DNA from: CAZNKU01 sp045654805
Lineage (GTDB): Bacteria; Bacillota; Clostridia; Monoglobales; Firm-18
Assembly (NCBI GenBank): GCA_045654805.1
Contig: JAZOOD010000046.1
Coordinates: 1 to 52,582, forward strand
DNA length: 52,582 nt
Direction: 5' to 3'
The notes under the pieces were generated by a model. That model made no database searches. It had not been told where the DNA came from and saw nothing but the letters and a program-made list of their open reading frames with translations. The position numbers and the translations under genes were made by a program. This document shows positions 34,687 to 43,949 of the stretch, piece by piece. The stretch's first letter is position 1, and every line of letters starts with the position of its first letter.

Positions 34687-35271
34687 TTATTCTGTGATTG
34701 TATATAGTATTGCACCTATTTGCTGTGCTTCAAGCTCCGGTGCATCCTGTGTGGACGTGTAGCAATACGTGTATGCATATTCTTTGCCGATAAAGGTTGC
34801 AATAAGGACATCAAGCATATTTTCACTACTTTCATCAGCAAGGAAATAATGAGCTATCAGCACATCCATACCATTAAAGGATGTTCTGTTAAATTCACTA
34901 CAAGTACCCAGACTGCTCATTGCGTTGTCCCATTCGTCCTTTGTGGTTATAGAAGTAATGGTTTCATCCTTTTTCGTGGGAGTCACCTGAACACTTACGG
35001 ATTTATCAGCATTGCAAATATAAAAGTCATAGATATTACCGCTCAAATCTACATTGTATTTTGGATTATAGTTAAGCTTATAGCCGTATTGTGACTTAAA
35101 TTCATAAAGTCCGTCACCTTCAGGCTGTATTGTACCGCCGTTTTGTACCACTTCAGGCTGTGTAACCGCGGGTTCTTCAACCCATACAAAATAATTAAGA
35201 CATAAAACCAGTATTATGGGAATTAAAATTGCAATTATCCCTGTAATTATCCATATATATTTTTTATCCAT
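34687..35271 (-). CDS. Membrane-anchored hypothetical protein
   Basis: The 194-residue protein has one N-terminal membrane segment (about residues 5-25) and then an extracellular domain. The linker is rich in Pro, Gln and Glu (AVTQPEVVQNGGTIQPEGDG), and the domain includes YGYKLNYNPKYNVDL. That domain resembles small PsbP/MOG1-like or DUF-type lipoprotein domains, but I cannot assign a family. ATG 35271 is preferred because GGAGG lies between it and the ATG 12 bases upstream. It is co-transcribed with the small gene upstream of it. Confidence 0.7.
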   Translation of the reverse strand: MDKKYIWIITGIIAILIPIILVLCLNYFVWVEEPAVTQPEVVQNGGTIQPEGDGLYEFKSQYGYKLNYNPKYNVDLSGNIYDFYICNADKSVSVQVTPTKKDETITSITTKDEWDNAMSSLGTCSEFNRTSFNGMDVLIAHYFLADESSENMLDVLIATFIGKEYAYTYCYTSTQDAPELEAQQIGAILYTITE

Positions 35272-35283
35272 AATAACCTCCAT

Positions 35284-35448
35284 TTATAATAATGTATATT
35301 GAAAACATTCACAATGAAGCTTAGTACCTACATTGATACCTGTAGGAAGTAAAGCCATAGCAACAAAAATTTCAGCACCGTTGTCAATGTTTTTTAAAGT
35401 AGCATATTCTCCTTGTATTTTGTAGACAATATAATCCTGAGGTTCCAT
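35284..35448 (-). CDS. DUF3006-like small protein
   Basis: A 54-residue protein whose sequence (DYIVYKIQGEYATLKNIDNG, then LLPTGINVGTKLHC) follows the DUF3006 pattern of 'Y.V.R.EGD.AVLE' and 'LP.GVKEGDVL'. DUF3006 proteins are short beta-rich domains often encoded beside extracellular or DNA-uptake proteins; their function is unknown. GGAGG lies seven bases before the ATG, and a consensus promoter lies just upstream. Its stop is 12 bp from the membrane-anchored protein's start. Confidence 0.7.
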   Translation of the reverse strand: MEPQDYIVYKIQGEYATLKNIDNGAEIFVAMALLPTGINVGTKLHCECFQYTLL

Positions 35449-35477
35449 AAAAAATCCTCCATAAATAAGATAATATA

Positions 35478-35506
35478 ATTATACAGTATAAAATGTAAAT
35501 TTTCAA
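35478..35506 (-). promoter_or_regulatory. Promoter of the DUF3006-like / membrane protein pair
   Basis: Minus strand: TTGAAA (35501-35506), 17-bp spacer, TATAAT (35478-35483), about 30 bp before the small gene. Confidence 0.75.
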
Positions 35507-35590
35507 TTAAATTTATTGAATTTTTCAAAAAACTAATGTATACTTATTTTATGAAAGTTAGTATAAAATAGCAAAGTGGTCGGTGATTTT

Positions 35591-36478
35591 ATGAAAGTGT
35601 TGTTTGTTGCAAATCCGTGTTCCGGTCGTGGAAAACTGAAGAATGAACTGTTGGATATACTTACACTTTTTAGTAAAAAAGGATACGAGGTTACTACACA
35701 TATAACTACTAAACGTGGTAATGCTACGGAGGTGGTACGTGATGCAAAGGAAAAGGGATATGAACTTATTGTGTGTTGCGGCGGTGACGGAACTTTGAAC
35801 GAGGTTATCACAGGTATGGTTCGCGGAGAGTGTGATATACCTTTAGGATATATTCCTGCAGGAACAACAAACGATTTTGCAAGGACACTGGAATTGGAAA
35901 CAGATATGCAGGAAGCTACACGGAATATTATGAGGGGTAAAAATTTTCCGGTAGATATTGGCAAGTTTTTATCCAACAGATATTTTACTTATATTGCATC
36001 TTTTGGACTTTTTACATCAGTATCCTATAAAACTCAGCAGACTGCAAAAAATGCCCTGGGTCATATGGCATATATTTTTGAGGGTATTGCCAATATGGCA
36101 AATATAGAGGAATATGAAATTTCCTACGAGGCAGATGGCAAAAAATACGAGGGTGTTTATGTATACGGCGGTATAACAAATTCTACATCCATAGCGGGAA
36201 TGTTTAAATTCGACAATGATGTTGTAGATTTAAGTGATGGATTGTTTGAGATATTGATGATTAAAAAGCCGAAAACCCCAAATGAATTTGTAAAGATAAT
36301 ATCCGGTATCACGACGGGTGACCTTTCAGATACAAGTGTTTTTGATTTTTTTAAGGCTTCGAAAATTACTTTTAATATGCCAGAGGGGGTAATATGGACT
36401 CTAGATGGTGAACCTGCAAAGGGAAGGACAAAGGTTGTTATTGAAAATTTGCCGAAAAAAATAGAGTTTGTAAAATAA
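35591..36478 (+). CDS. YegS/DgkB-family lipid kinase (diacylglycerol kinase)
   Basis: The 295-residue protein belongs to the DAGK catalytic family: NPCSGRGK at about residue 8, GGDGTLNEVITG near 65 and the PAGTTNDFAR segment near 93. Members phosphorylate diacylglycerol or related lipids, recycling DAG from lipoteichoic acid synthesis; in some bacteria the substrate is undecaprenol or ceramide. ATG 35591 is preferred over GTG 35576, since the family begins MKVLFVANP. It converges on parC with a shared terminator between. Confidence 0.9.
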   Translation: MKVLFVANPCSGRGKLKNELLDILTLFSKKGYEVTTHITTKRGNATEVVRDAKEKGYELIVCCGGDGTLNEVITGMVRGECDIPLGYIPAGTTNDFARTLELETDMQEATRNIMRGKNFPVDIGKFLSNRYFTYIASFGLFTSVSYKTQQTAKNALGHMAYIFEGIANMANIEEYEISYEADGKKYEGVYVYGGITNSTSIAGMFKFDNDVVDLSDGLFEILMIKKPKTPNEFVKIISGITTGDLSDTSVFDFFKASKITFNMPEGVIWTLDGEPAKGRTKVVIENLPKKIEFVK

Positions 36479-36508
36479 AAATGCTCATTCTGACGAATGA
36501 GCATTTTC
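36478..36508. terminator. Bidirectional terminator between lipid kinase and parC
   Basis: AAAATGCTCATTC and GAATGAGCATTTT form a perfect 13-bp stem around TGAC, with A and T runs on the outer sides, placed between convergent genes. Confidence 0.85.
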
Positions 36509-36510
36509 AG

Positions 36511-38664
36511 TTAAAATAAAGAAGTTTGTTCTTCCTTTACAAAGCATCCCGCTGATGGGATTTTTTTTGCCCTGTAGTATCCTATGTTTTCTGCATTGAA
36601 TTTTTCTGCAGTCATCACTGATTTCAATGTTGCAGATTTTTTAAGTGTCATTACAGTAACACCCTGTGAACTTCTTGTGGTTTTAATTGACACAAGCTCG
36701 GAATTAAAGGCCATAACCTTATCAATGCTGGATATTGCTACTAAGTCCTTTTCTTCCTCAAGCTGTATAACTGCTACAATATTTGAATTTGGCGCAAAAG
36801 CGTTAGTGAGCTTTTTGCGATTTGTCTTTGTTTCATAACCTGAAAGAGGAGTTTTTGTCATCTTGCCGTTTTCAAAACAGAACAACATATTTCCCTTATA
36901 ATCCTTGGTTATTGCTATACCTACCACCTTTTCATCATTTTCCATTTTAAGGAATGTGGGAAGATATTCACCAAGCTGACTTGCTTTGCCGTCAGGTATG
37001 TCACTTATTTTAGCCTTATATGCGTTACAATAGTTTGTAAACACAATTAATTCGGCAATATTTTCTGTTTCCTGTTCGAGGACTATTTCATCGCCCTCCT
37101 TAACCCTTTGTTCACCTGATGTACGAAGTGAAACCAGAGAAATCTTTTTAAGATAACCATCTTTTGAAAGGAAGAGTCTTAGATTATAGTTTTCAATTAC
37201 TTCTTCCTCTTTATATTCTTCAATATCTTCATTGCCGATTATTAAGGTTTTTCGGTCTTTGCCGTATTTTTTGCTTATTTCTTTAAGTTGGTCTATAATT
37301 ACTTCCTTGATTTTTTCTTCGTCGCCGTGTATTGCACGCAATCTTGCTATTTCGTCAATAAGGTCCTCAATATCCTGTGTACGTTTTAAAATATACTCTT
37401 TATTAAGGTTACGAAGTTTTATCTCTGCTACAAATTCAGCCTGAACATCATCAATACCAAAGCCCGACATAAGGTTAGGAATAACCATTTCTTCCTCTTC
37501 AGTTTCACGGATAATTTTAATAGCTTTGTCTATGTCAAGCAGAATCTTTTCAAGGCCTTCCAAAAGGTGTAATCTTTCGGATTTTTTGTTAATGTCGAAT
37601 GCTAACTGTCTTTTGATGCAGTTTATACGGAATTTTGACCATTCTGAGAGTATTTCACGAATACCCATAACCTTTGGAGTACTGCCTATAAGAATGTTGA
37701 AATTACAACCAAAGCTGTCCATAAGAGTAGTCATTTTAAACAGTTTTTGCATTAGTTTATCAGGGTCTGTACCACGTTTTAAATCAATGGTGATTTTAAG
37801 ACCGTTTTTATCTGTTTCATCACGGATATCTGATATTTCCTTGATTTTGTTTGCTTTAATAAGTTCTATGATTTTAGCAAGAATAATGTCTGATTTGGTT
37901 GTATAAGGTATTTCTAAAATATCTATACAGTTATTCTTCTTGTCATATACATATCTGGAACGTATCTTAAAGCTGCCTCGTCCGGTTTCGTATATGCTCT
38001 TCATCTGTGCTTCGTCATAAATTATTTCGCCACCTGTGGAAAAATCAGGGGCAAGCAGGGTTTTGGAAATATTGCATTTTTCATTTTTTAAAAATGCAAT
38101 TGTTGTTGCACATATTTCCTTAAGATTAAAACTACAGATATTAGATGCCATACCTACGGCAATACCCATATTTGGGTTAACCAAAATATTTGGGAATTTA
38201 GTAGGTAGAAGCACCGGTTCTTTTAGGGTATTGTCATAGTTGTCAACAAAATCTACAGTATCCTTGTCTATGTCGCTGAATATTTCATTACATATAGACG
38301 CAAGCTTCGCCTCTGTATAACGTGGTGCGGCATAAGCCATATCGGAATAATGCTTACCAAAGCTACCCTTACTTTCTACTAATGGGTGCAATAGCGCCTC
38401 GTGACCTTCTGTAAGACGTACCATTGTTTCATATATGGCAGCATCGCCGTGAGGATTCAGCTTCATTGTTTGTCCGGCAATATTTGCAGATTTGATGGTT
38501 TTGCCGTTTAAAAGACCCATTTTATACATAGTGTATAAAAGTTTTCTGTGTGACGGTTTTAATCCGTCAATTTCGGGTATGGCACGGGAAACTATAACGC
38601 TCATTGCATAGGGCATATAGTTTTGTTCAAGGGTATCTGTAATTGCCTGATCTACAAAATTCAC
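36511..38664 (-). CDS. parC: DNA topoisomerase IV subunit A-type protein
   Basis: The 717-residue type IIA topoisomerase A subunit has catalytic Tyr116 in AAPRYTEAK, the preceding GSFGKHYSDMA, and beta-pinwheel repeats at ~500-700. It lacks a GyrA box (QRRGGKG), so it is the ParC type rather than gyrase. With ParE it decatenates chromosomes. No parE is adjacent; the gene upstream is metK, whose stop overlaps the GTG start here by four bases (GTGA). The sequence around the pinwheel is divergent, so identity as ParC rather than a second GyrA-like paralogue is probable, not certain. Confidence 0.85.
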   Translation of the reverse strand: MNFVDQAITDTLEQNYMPYAMSVIVSRAIPEIDGLKPSHRKLLYTMYKMGLLNGKTIKSANIAGQTMKLNPHGDAAIYETMVRLTEGHEALLHPLVESKGSFGKHYSDMAYAAPRYTEAKLASICNEIFSDIDKDTVDFVDNYDNTLKEPVLLPTKFPNILVNPNMGIAVGMASNICSFNLKEICATTIAFLKNEKCNISKTLLAPDFSTGGEIIYDEAQMKSIYETGRGSFKIRSRYVYDKKNNCIDILEIPYTTKSDIILAKIIELIKANKIKEISDIRDETDKNGLKITIDLKRGTDPDKLMQKLFKMTTLMDSFGCNFNILIGSTPKVMGIREILSEWSKFRINCIKRQLAFDINKKSERLHLLEGLEKILLDIDKAIKIIRETEEEEMVIPNLMSGFGIDDVQAEFVAEIKLRNLNKEYILKRTQDIEDLIDEIARLRAIHGDEEKIKEVIIDQLKEISKKYGKDRKTLIIGNEDIEEYKEEEVIENYNLRLFLSKDGYLKKISLVSLRTSGEQRVKEGDEIVLEQETENIAELIVFTNYCNAYKAKISDIPDGKASQLGEYLPTFLKMENDEKVVGIAITKDYKGNMLFCFENGKMTKTPLSGYETKTNRKKLTNAFAPNSNIVAVIQLEEEKDLVAISSIDKVMAFNSELVSIKTTRSSQGVTVMTLKKSATLKSVMTAEKFNAENIGYYRAKKIPSAGCFVKEEQTSLF

Positions 38665-39827
38665 TTTAATTCATCCACCTTATCACATTTTTCCCACGGA
38701 AACTCTACATCTGTTCTGCCAAAATGACCGTATGCAGAGGTTTTTTTGTATATTGGGTTTCTAAGCCCTAGGTTTTCAATAATAGCAGCAGGGCGAAGGT
38801 CAAACACCTTTTTAACTCTGCTTTCGATTTCTTCAACCGGTATTTTTTCTGTACCAAATGTGTCGATTAAAATACTTACGGGATTTGCAACACCGATAGC
38901 ATAAGCCAACTGGATTTCACACTTGTCAGCCAAGCCTGCAGCAACTATATTTTTAGCCACATACCGTGCAGCATATGCAGCAGAACGGTCAACCTTTGTA
39001 GGGTCTTTACCGGAAAATGCGCCGCCGCCGTGTTTAGCGTAACCGCCATATGTGTCAACAATAATCTTTCTTCCTGTAAGTCCGCTGTCACCATTTGGAC
39101 CTCCTATAACAAACTTTCCTGTTGGGTTAACAAATATCTTTGTGTTTTCGTCAAGAAGTTCCGCAGGAATAATAGGTTTTATAACATTTTCAACAATATC
39201 CTTTTCAATTTGTTCGTGTGTAATGTCTTCGCTGTGCTGTGAGGAAACAACCACAGTATCAACACGTACAGGCTTGTCCTCTACATATTCTACGGTAACC
39301 TGTGTTTTGCCGTCAGGTCGAAGATAGTCTAAAATCCCCTGCTTTCTTACATCGGTAAGTCTTTTCGCCATCTTATGAGCCAAGGAAATAGGCATAGGCA
39401 TAAGTTCAGGTGTTTCGTTACAAGCGAAGCCGAACATCATACCTTGGTCGCCTGCACCTGTATCGAATTTGTTTGTGTCACCTTTTTTAGCTTCCAATGA
39501 CTTGTCTACGCCCAGTGCAATATCCGCGGATTGCTCGTCAATAGCTGATATAACGGCACAGGTATCACAGTCAAAGCCGTATTTTGCTCTGTCATACCCG
39601 ATTTCACGTACTGTTTCACGTACTATTTTCTGAATGTCTATGTAACATTCTGTAGAAATTTCACCCATAACAAGCACAAGACCTGTTGTACAGGCAGTTT
39701 CACACGCTACACGTGCATTTTTATCCTGTGCAAGTATTGCATCAAGTATAGAGTCCGATATAGCATCACATATTTTATCCGGATGTCCTTCTGTAACGGA
39801 TTCGGATGTAAAAAATTTTCTATCCAT
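38661..39827 (-). CDS. metK: S-adenosylmethionine synthetase
   Basis: The 388-residue protein has all MetK landmarks: TSESVTEGHPDKICD at the N-terminus, the hexapeptide GAGDQG with MMFGFA (about residue 118) and the GGGAFSGKDPTKVDRSAAY P-loop-like segment (about 265). It joins methionine and ATP to make SAM. Only 60 bp separate it from the upstream gene, and I see no SAM riboswitch there. It shares a transcript with parC through a four-base overlap. Confidence 0.97.
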   Translation of the reverse strand: MDRKFFTSESVTEGHPDKICDAISDSILDAILAQDKNARVACETACTTGLVLVMGEISTECYIDIQKIVRETVREIGYDRAKYGFDCDTCAVISAIDEQSADIALGVDKSLEAKKGDTNKFDTGAGDQGMMFGFACNETPELMPMPISLAHKMAKRLTDVRKQGILDYLRPDGKTQVTVEYVEDKPVRVDTVVVSSQHSEDITHEQIEKDIVENVIKPIIPAELLDENTKIFVNPTGKFVIGGPNGDSGLTGRKIIVDTYGGYAKHGGGAFSGKDPTKVDRSAAYAARYVAKNIVAAGLADKCEIQLAYAIGVANPVSILIDTFGTEKIPVEEIESRVKKVFDLRPAAIIENLGLRNPIYKKTSAYGHFGRTDVEFPWEKCDKVDELK

Positions 39828-39887
39828 AATCTTGCCTTTCTGACCTTTTAGTTTACAAACAGCCGTTCGGTCCTACGGTGTTTCTGT

Positions 39888-40379
39888 TTAAAATCCTAAT
39901 AAACTTGGTACCAGGAGGGATAATATAGTTACAATAATACCTGCAGTGACAACACCCAATGTAATTGAGGGAAGAGCTTTTTTAAGTCTCATATCCATAA
40001 GACCTGCAATCAAAGCGCCCGTCCATGCACCTGTACCGGGTAGTGGTATTGCAACAAAAATAAACAGTCCCCAGAATTTATATTTTTCAACAGACGCAAT
40101 TTTTGATGTTCCGCGCTCCTCAATTTTTTCAACTAATCTTCGGAAAATTTTAAATTTTTTCATCCAATTGAATATCTGTCTTATGAAAAGTACGATAAAC
40201 GGAACGGGAATCAAATTTCCTAAAATTGAAAAAATAAATGCTGACAAGGGTGGCATTCCATAGTTAAGTATTGCCCACGGAATTGCAAATCTAAGCTCTG
40301 CAACGGGAATCATAGACAAAAAAACAGTTGCCAATTCATGAGGTACATTTGATACAAATTGTATTAATGCTTCTTTCAT
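39888..40379 (-). CDS. Small multi-drug export protein family (COG2426)
   Basis: A 163-residue membrane protein with about five hydrophobic segments and the family motifs ELRFAIPWAI (about residue 30) and AIPLPGTGAWTGALIAGLM (near 110). These resemble the re-entrant loops of DedA-like proteins. The family name is historical; function is unknown. ATG 40379 follows AAGGAGAAG; the longer frame from 40409 would include the ribosome site. It is upstream of metK on the same strand. Confidence 0.85.
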   Translation of the reverse strand: MKEALIQFVSNVPHELATVFLSMIPVAELRFAIPWAILNYGMPPLSAFIFSILGNLIPVPFIVLFIRQIFNWMKKFKIFRRLVEKIEERGTSKIASVEKYKFWGLFIFVAIPLPGTGAWTGALIAGLMDMRLKKALPSITLGVVTAGIIVTILSLLVPSLLGF

Positions 40380-40485
40380 AGTCTTCTCCTTGGTATAAAA
40401 TATACTCACTATATTATATAATTTTTTTGTACAAAAATCAAGAAATATTTGGTTTTTGGAATAATTTTATTGAAAAACTTATCAG

Positions 40486-40515
40486 TTGACATAAAAATGA
40501 CATAGGGTGTATAAT
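40486..40515 (+). promoter_or_regulatory. Promoter of mgtE
   Basis: TTGACA (40486-40491), 18-bp spacer, TATAAT (40510-40515), 37 bp before the start. No M-box riboswitch fits in this short leader. Confidence 0.75.
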
Positions 40516-40551
40516 AATATAGTCATAAATATTGGAAAAGGAGGTATGAAT

Positions 40552-41937
40552 ATGTCGACAGAAATCAATGAAATCATAAACGATTATACTCCTGATTTTG
40601 AATTGCTTAAGGAAATGCTTGAAACCAAGCATCTTTTACAGCTTAAAAATAGTATCTCGGAAATGAATGAATATGATGTTGCTTCTTTTATTGAGGAGTT
40701 GGATGCTGAAAAAGCCCTTTTGGTATTCAGGTTGTTACCCAAAGATGCCGCGTCCGATGTGTTTGCATATTTACCCAGTGATACACAGGAACATATTATA
40801 GAACGTATAAATGATACCGATTTGCGCGATATAATTGATGACCTGTTTGTAGACGACGTAGTAGACTTGTTGGAAGAATTGCCTGCATCTGTGGTCCGAC
40901 GTATTCTTAAAAATGCCAATCCTTCCAAAAGAAAGATAATAAATCAGTTTTTACAATATCCTGATGACAGTGCAGGAAGTATTATGACGTCGGAGTATGT
41001 TGCTCTTAAAAAGACAATGACTGTGGAAAATGCTTTGCAGTACATTCGAAAAAACGGTGTTGACAAGGAAACTATTTATACATGTTATGTTACAAGCTCC
41101 CAACGTCATCTTGAGGGTGTTATAACTCTTAAAGAGCTTGTTATGTCTGATGCCGACGCGGTAATCGGTGATATAATGGATACCTACGTAATCCGTTGTG
41201 TTACCACGGATGAGCAGGAAGAAGTTGCAAGAATGTTTACGGATTACGACCTTTTGGCATTACCTGTTGTAGACCACGAGGAAAGAATTGTTGGTATTAT
41301 TACAGTCGATGATGCTGTGGATGTTATTGAAGAAGAGGCGACAGAAGATATTGAGAAGATGGTAGCTATCATCCCTTCTGAAAAACCATATTTAAAAACA
41401 GGGGTATGGGAAACATGGAAGAGCAGAATACCCTGGCTTATGCTTCTTATGATTTCCGCAATATTTACGGGAAGTATTATTACAATGTATGAGGATGCTC
41501 TATCAAAGGCAGTAATTTTAACTTCATTTATTCCCATGCTTATGGGTACAGGAGGTAATTCAGGCAGTCAGGCATCGGTTACTGTTATCCGCAGTATGTC
41601 ACTTAATGACATTGAATTCAGCGATTTTCTTAAGGTTGTGTGGAAGGAATTTCGTGTTTCCATTCTGTGCGGTATATCATTGGCAGTTGTTACCTTCATA
41701 AAGGTATTGCTTGTGGATAATACCGGTGGTTTTATTATTCCGTTTGTTGTGGCTGTGGCTATGCTTGTTACCATAGTGATTGCAAAGATTATAGGTTGTA
41801 TGTTACCTATGCTTGCAAAAAAGGTGGGTCTTGACCCTGCGGTAATGGCAAGCCCATTTATTACAACATTGGTTGACGCAATCAGCTTGATTGTATACTT
41901 TAAAATTGCGTGCAGCTTTCTGCCTCAATTATGGTAA
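40552..41937 (+). CDS. mgtE: MgtE family magnesium transporter
   Basis: The ~462-residue protein has the MgtE N-domain (~20-130), a CBS pair (~135-260), a connecting helix and five C-terminal membrane segments with the pore motif MGTGGNSGSQAS (about residue 345). MgtE is a Mg2+-gated Mg2+ channel; the cytoplasmic domains close it when Mg2+ is high. ATG 40552 lies seven bases after AAAGGAGG; ATG 40546 is too close to that site. The MATE pump follows 36 bp downstream. Confidence 0.95.
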   Translation: MSTEINEIINDYTPDFELLKEMLETKHLLQLKNSISEMNEYDVASFIEELDAEKALLVFRLLPKDAASDVFAYLPSDTQEHIIERINDTDLRDIIDDLFVDDVVDLLEELPASVVRRILKNANPSKRKIINQFLQYPDDSAGSIMTSEYVALKKTMTVENALQYIRKNGVDKETIYTCYVTSSQRHLEGVITLKELVMSDADAVIGDIMDTYVIRCVTTDEQEEVARMFTDYDLLALPVVDHEERIVGIITVDDAVDVIEEEATEDIEKMVAIIPSEKPYLKTGVWETWKSRIPWLMLLMISAIFTGSIITMYEDALSKAVILTSFIPMLMGTGGNSGSQASVTVIRSMSLNDIEFSDFLKVVWKEFRVSILCGISLAVVTFIKVLLVDNTGGFIIPFVVAVAMLVTIVIAKIIGCMLPMLAKKVGLDPAVMASPFITTLVDAISLIVYFKIACSFLPQLW

Positions 41938-41973
41938 AAAGATGTAGAAATTTAAAAACAGGAGAAAATTAAT

Positions 41974-43377
41974 TTGAGTAGTGCTTTGGTAAATAAATTA
42001 AAAGATTATACAATTGGTGATAAGTTTTTTTACAGACGCGTGATGCTTATTGTCTTGCCGATAATCGTGCAGAATACTATAACAAATGTTGTTAGCCTTT
42101 TAGATAATGTAATGGTAGGACGTGTAGGCACTCTACAGATGTCTGCGGTAGCTATTGTAAACCAGCTTTTGTTTGTATTTAATTTATGCGTTTTTGGGGG
42201 GCTTTCCGGTGTAGGAATATTTGCTACACAGTATGCAGGAGCGAAAGATGATGACGGTGTGCGTCATTGTTTTCGGATAAAGGTTGTTATATGTGCGGTG
42301 TTGCTTTTTATAGCTATGATTGTGTTTGGGACTTTTCATGAAAAACTTATGTCGTTATATCTTGCAAAGGACACTTCTGCAGCTGATGCTGCATCAACAA
42401 TAGGTTATGGTCTGGATTATTTAAGAATAATGCTTATAGGTATTGTCCCATTCTCCATTTCTCAGGTTTATTCAGGATCATTACGAGAAGTTGGGGAAAC
42501 AAAGCTGCCTATGTATGCAAGTATTGTGGCTATTGTTGTAAACCTTATGTTTAACTATGTTCTTATTTTTGGCAAAATGGGATTTCCGATGCTGGGAGTT
42601 TCGGGTGCGGCTATAGCTACTGTAATTGCAAGATTTGCGGAAATGGGTGTAGTAGTGATATTTACCCATATTAAGAGGAGTAAATTTACATTTGTAAAAA
42701 GTGTGTACAGGAGCGTTTACATTCCTGCAAGTTTGTGGATTAAAGTAATTAAAAAGGGTATGCCTGTGTTGGTAAATGAGTTTTTCTGGTCTATGGGTAT
42801 GGCTTTTTATCTGCAATGCTATTCCGTCAGGGGACTGCAGATTGTAGCTGCGGCAAATATTGCTTCTACTGTAAGTAATCTTTTTAATGTAGTTCTTTTT
42901 TCAATAAGCAGTGCTGTTGCAATTATGGTAGGCCAACATCTTGGTGCAAATGAAATACCTCAGGCTAAAAGAACTGTATGGAGATTATCAGCTCTTGCTT
43001 TTGCGGCTTGTTCTGTAATTGGGGGGATATTAGCATTATTGGCTCCGTATATACCTCATATTTATAACACGGAGGCGGAAGTAAAGCATATTGCGACAAG
43101 TTTTTTGTATATAATTGCGTTGATGATGCCTTTTTCATCATTTACTCATAATAGCTATTTTACAATTCGTGCAGGAGGGAAAACTCTTGTTACTTTCCTT
43201 TTTGACAGTGGATTTTTGTGGTTTATTTGTGCACCGTTGGCATATATACTGGCAAACTATACAACTGTTGATATTATTCCGTTATATTTTTCAGTAATGT
43301 CTCTTGAGGTATTAAAATGTATCATAGGTTACATATTGTTGAAAAAAGGTATATGGATAAGTAATATTGTTAAATAA
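41974..43377 (+). CDS. MATE family efflux transporter
   Basis: The 467-residue protein has 12 membrane segments in two homologous halves. The first begins VLPIIVQNTITNVVSLLDNVMVGRVG, the MATE signature, and the second around KKGMPVLVNEFFWSMGMAFY. Members export cationic drugs or metabolites using Na+ or H+; the substrate is not predictable. The start is TTG, nine bases after AGGAG. It is probably co-transcribed with mgtE and ends at a bidirectional terminator. Confidence 0.92.
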   Translation: MSSALVNKLKDYTIGDKFFYRRVMLIVLPIIVQNTITNVVSLLDNVMVGRVGTLQMSAVAIVNQLLFVFNLCVFGGLSGVGIFATQYAGAKDDDGVRHCFRIKVVICAVLLFIAMIVFGTFHEKLMSLYLAKDTSAADAASTIGYGLDYLRIMLIGIVPFSISQVYSGSLREVGETKLPMYASIVAIVVNLMFNYVLIFGKMGFPMLGVSGAAIATVIARFAEMGVVVIFTHIKRSKFTFVKSVYRSVYIPASLWIKVIKKGMPVLVNEFFWSMGMAFYLQCYSVRGLQIVAAANIASTVSNLFNVVLFSISSAVAIMVGQHLGANEIPQAKRTVWRLSALAFAACSVIGGILALLAPYIPHIYNTEAEVKHIATSFLYIIALMMPFSSFTHNSYFTIRAGGKTLVTFLFDSGFLWFICAPLAYILANYTTVDIIPLYFSVMSLEVLKCIIGYILLKKGIWISNIVK

Positions 43378-43407
43378 ATGCAAGGGACGAAAAATCCCTT
43401 GCATTTA
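43376..43407. terminator. Bidirectional terminator between MATE and queT
   Basis: AAATGCAAGGGA and TCCCTTGCATTT form a perfect 12-bp stem between convergent genes, with A/T-rich flanks. Confidence 0.85.
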
Positions 43408-43410
43408 TTA

Positions 43411-43890
43411 TTAAAATATGTTTTTGTGTTTTAAAAGTGTTGTATGCAGCAACATTCCCAAAATTCCTGCAGATATAAGTTCGCCTATTCCTACTGTCAA
43501 TATAAGGTATGGCAGTGCATCCTTTGCACCATATGCATATATCAGCACAAAGGGAACGATAATGGTATTTGCAAGTATTGGAGGTATGGGTGCAAGCCAT
43601 TTATATTTTCTTAAAGAATATGTACCTATTGCCCCTATTAATGTGGCAATACTGCCGAATATTACATCCCATATTACACCGCCTGCGATTATGTTTGAGA
43701 TGAGACATCCAACAAATAATCCGGGGATTGCAGAAGGTGTGAACATTGGCAGAATTGTCAAGGCTTCTGAAATCCTTATCTGGATTGCTCCACTTGCAAG
43801 GCCCATACTGTTTGCAATAAAAGTCAGCACAACGTAAAGTGCCGCGATTATTGAAGCATAAGTAATGCTTTTTACGTTTGTTTTTTTCAT
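43411..43890 (-). CDS. queT: QueT-family queuosine precursor ECF transporter S component
   Basis: The 159-residue membrane protein has about five hydrophobic segments and the QueT pattern: N-terminal ITYASIIAALYVVLTFI, IQIRISEALTILPMF, then GCLISNIIAGG. QueT binds a queuosine precursor (preQ1 or related) and works with the shared ECF energising module (ecfAA'T), which is not in the window. The upstream leader carries a preQ1-I-like riboswitch ending at the ribosome site, which supports the assignment. Confidence 0.9.
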   Translation of the reverse strand: MKKTNVKSITYASIIAALYVVLTFIANSMGLASGAIQIRISEALTILPMFTPSAIPGLFVGCLISNIIAGGVIWDVIFGSIATLIGAIGTYSLRKYKWLAPIPPILANTIIVPFVLIYAYGAKDALPYLILTVGIGELISAGILGMLLHTTLLKHKNIF

Positions 43891-43897
43891 TTTTTAC

Positions 43898-43941
43898 ACT
43901 CCTTTAGTTTTGTTTAGTGTGAGGAAGGTTTCGAACTCACA
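43898..43941 (-). promoter_or_regulatory. preQ1-I-like riboswitch before queT
   Basis: On the minus strand GTGAG pairs with CTCAC (P1) around the 12-base loop TTCGAAACCTTC. The A-rich tail ACTAAACAAAACTAA follows and leads straight into AAGGAG, the queT ribosome site. P1, a pyrimidine/A-containing loop and the ACAAAAC tail match the class I preQ1 aptamer, with tail pairing into the loop expected to hide the ribosome site. That implies translational repression by preQ1. Confidence 0.75.
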
Positions 43942-43949
43942 TTTTTTAT

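Noticed and set aside
39835..39887. SAM riboswitch before metK
   Set aside because: The leader is only about 60 bp and shows none of the paired elements of a SAM-I aptamer.
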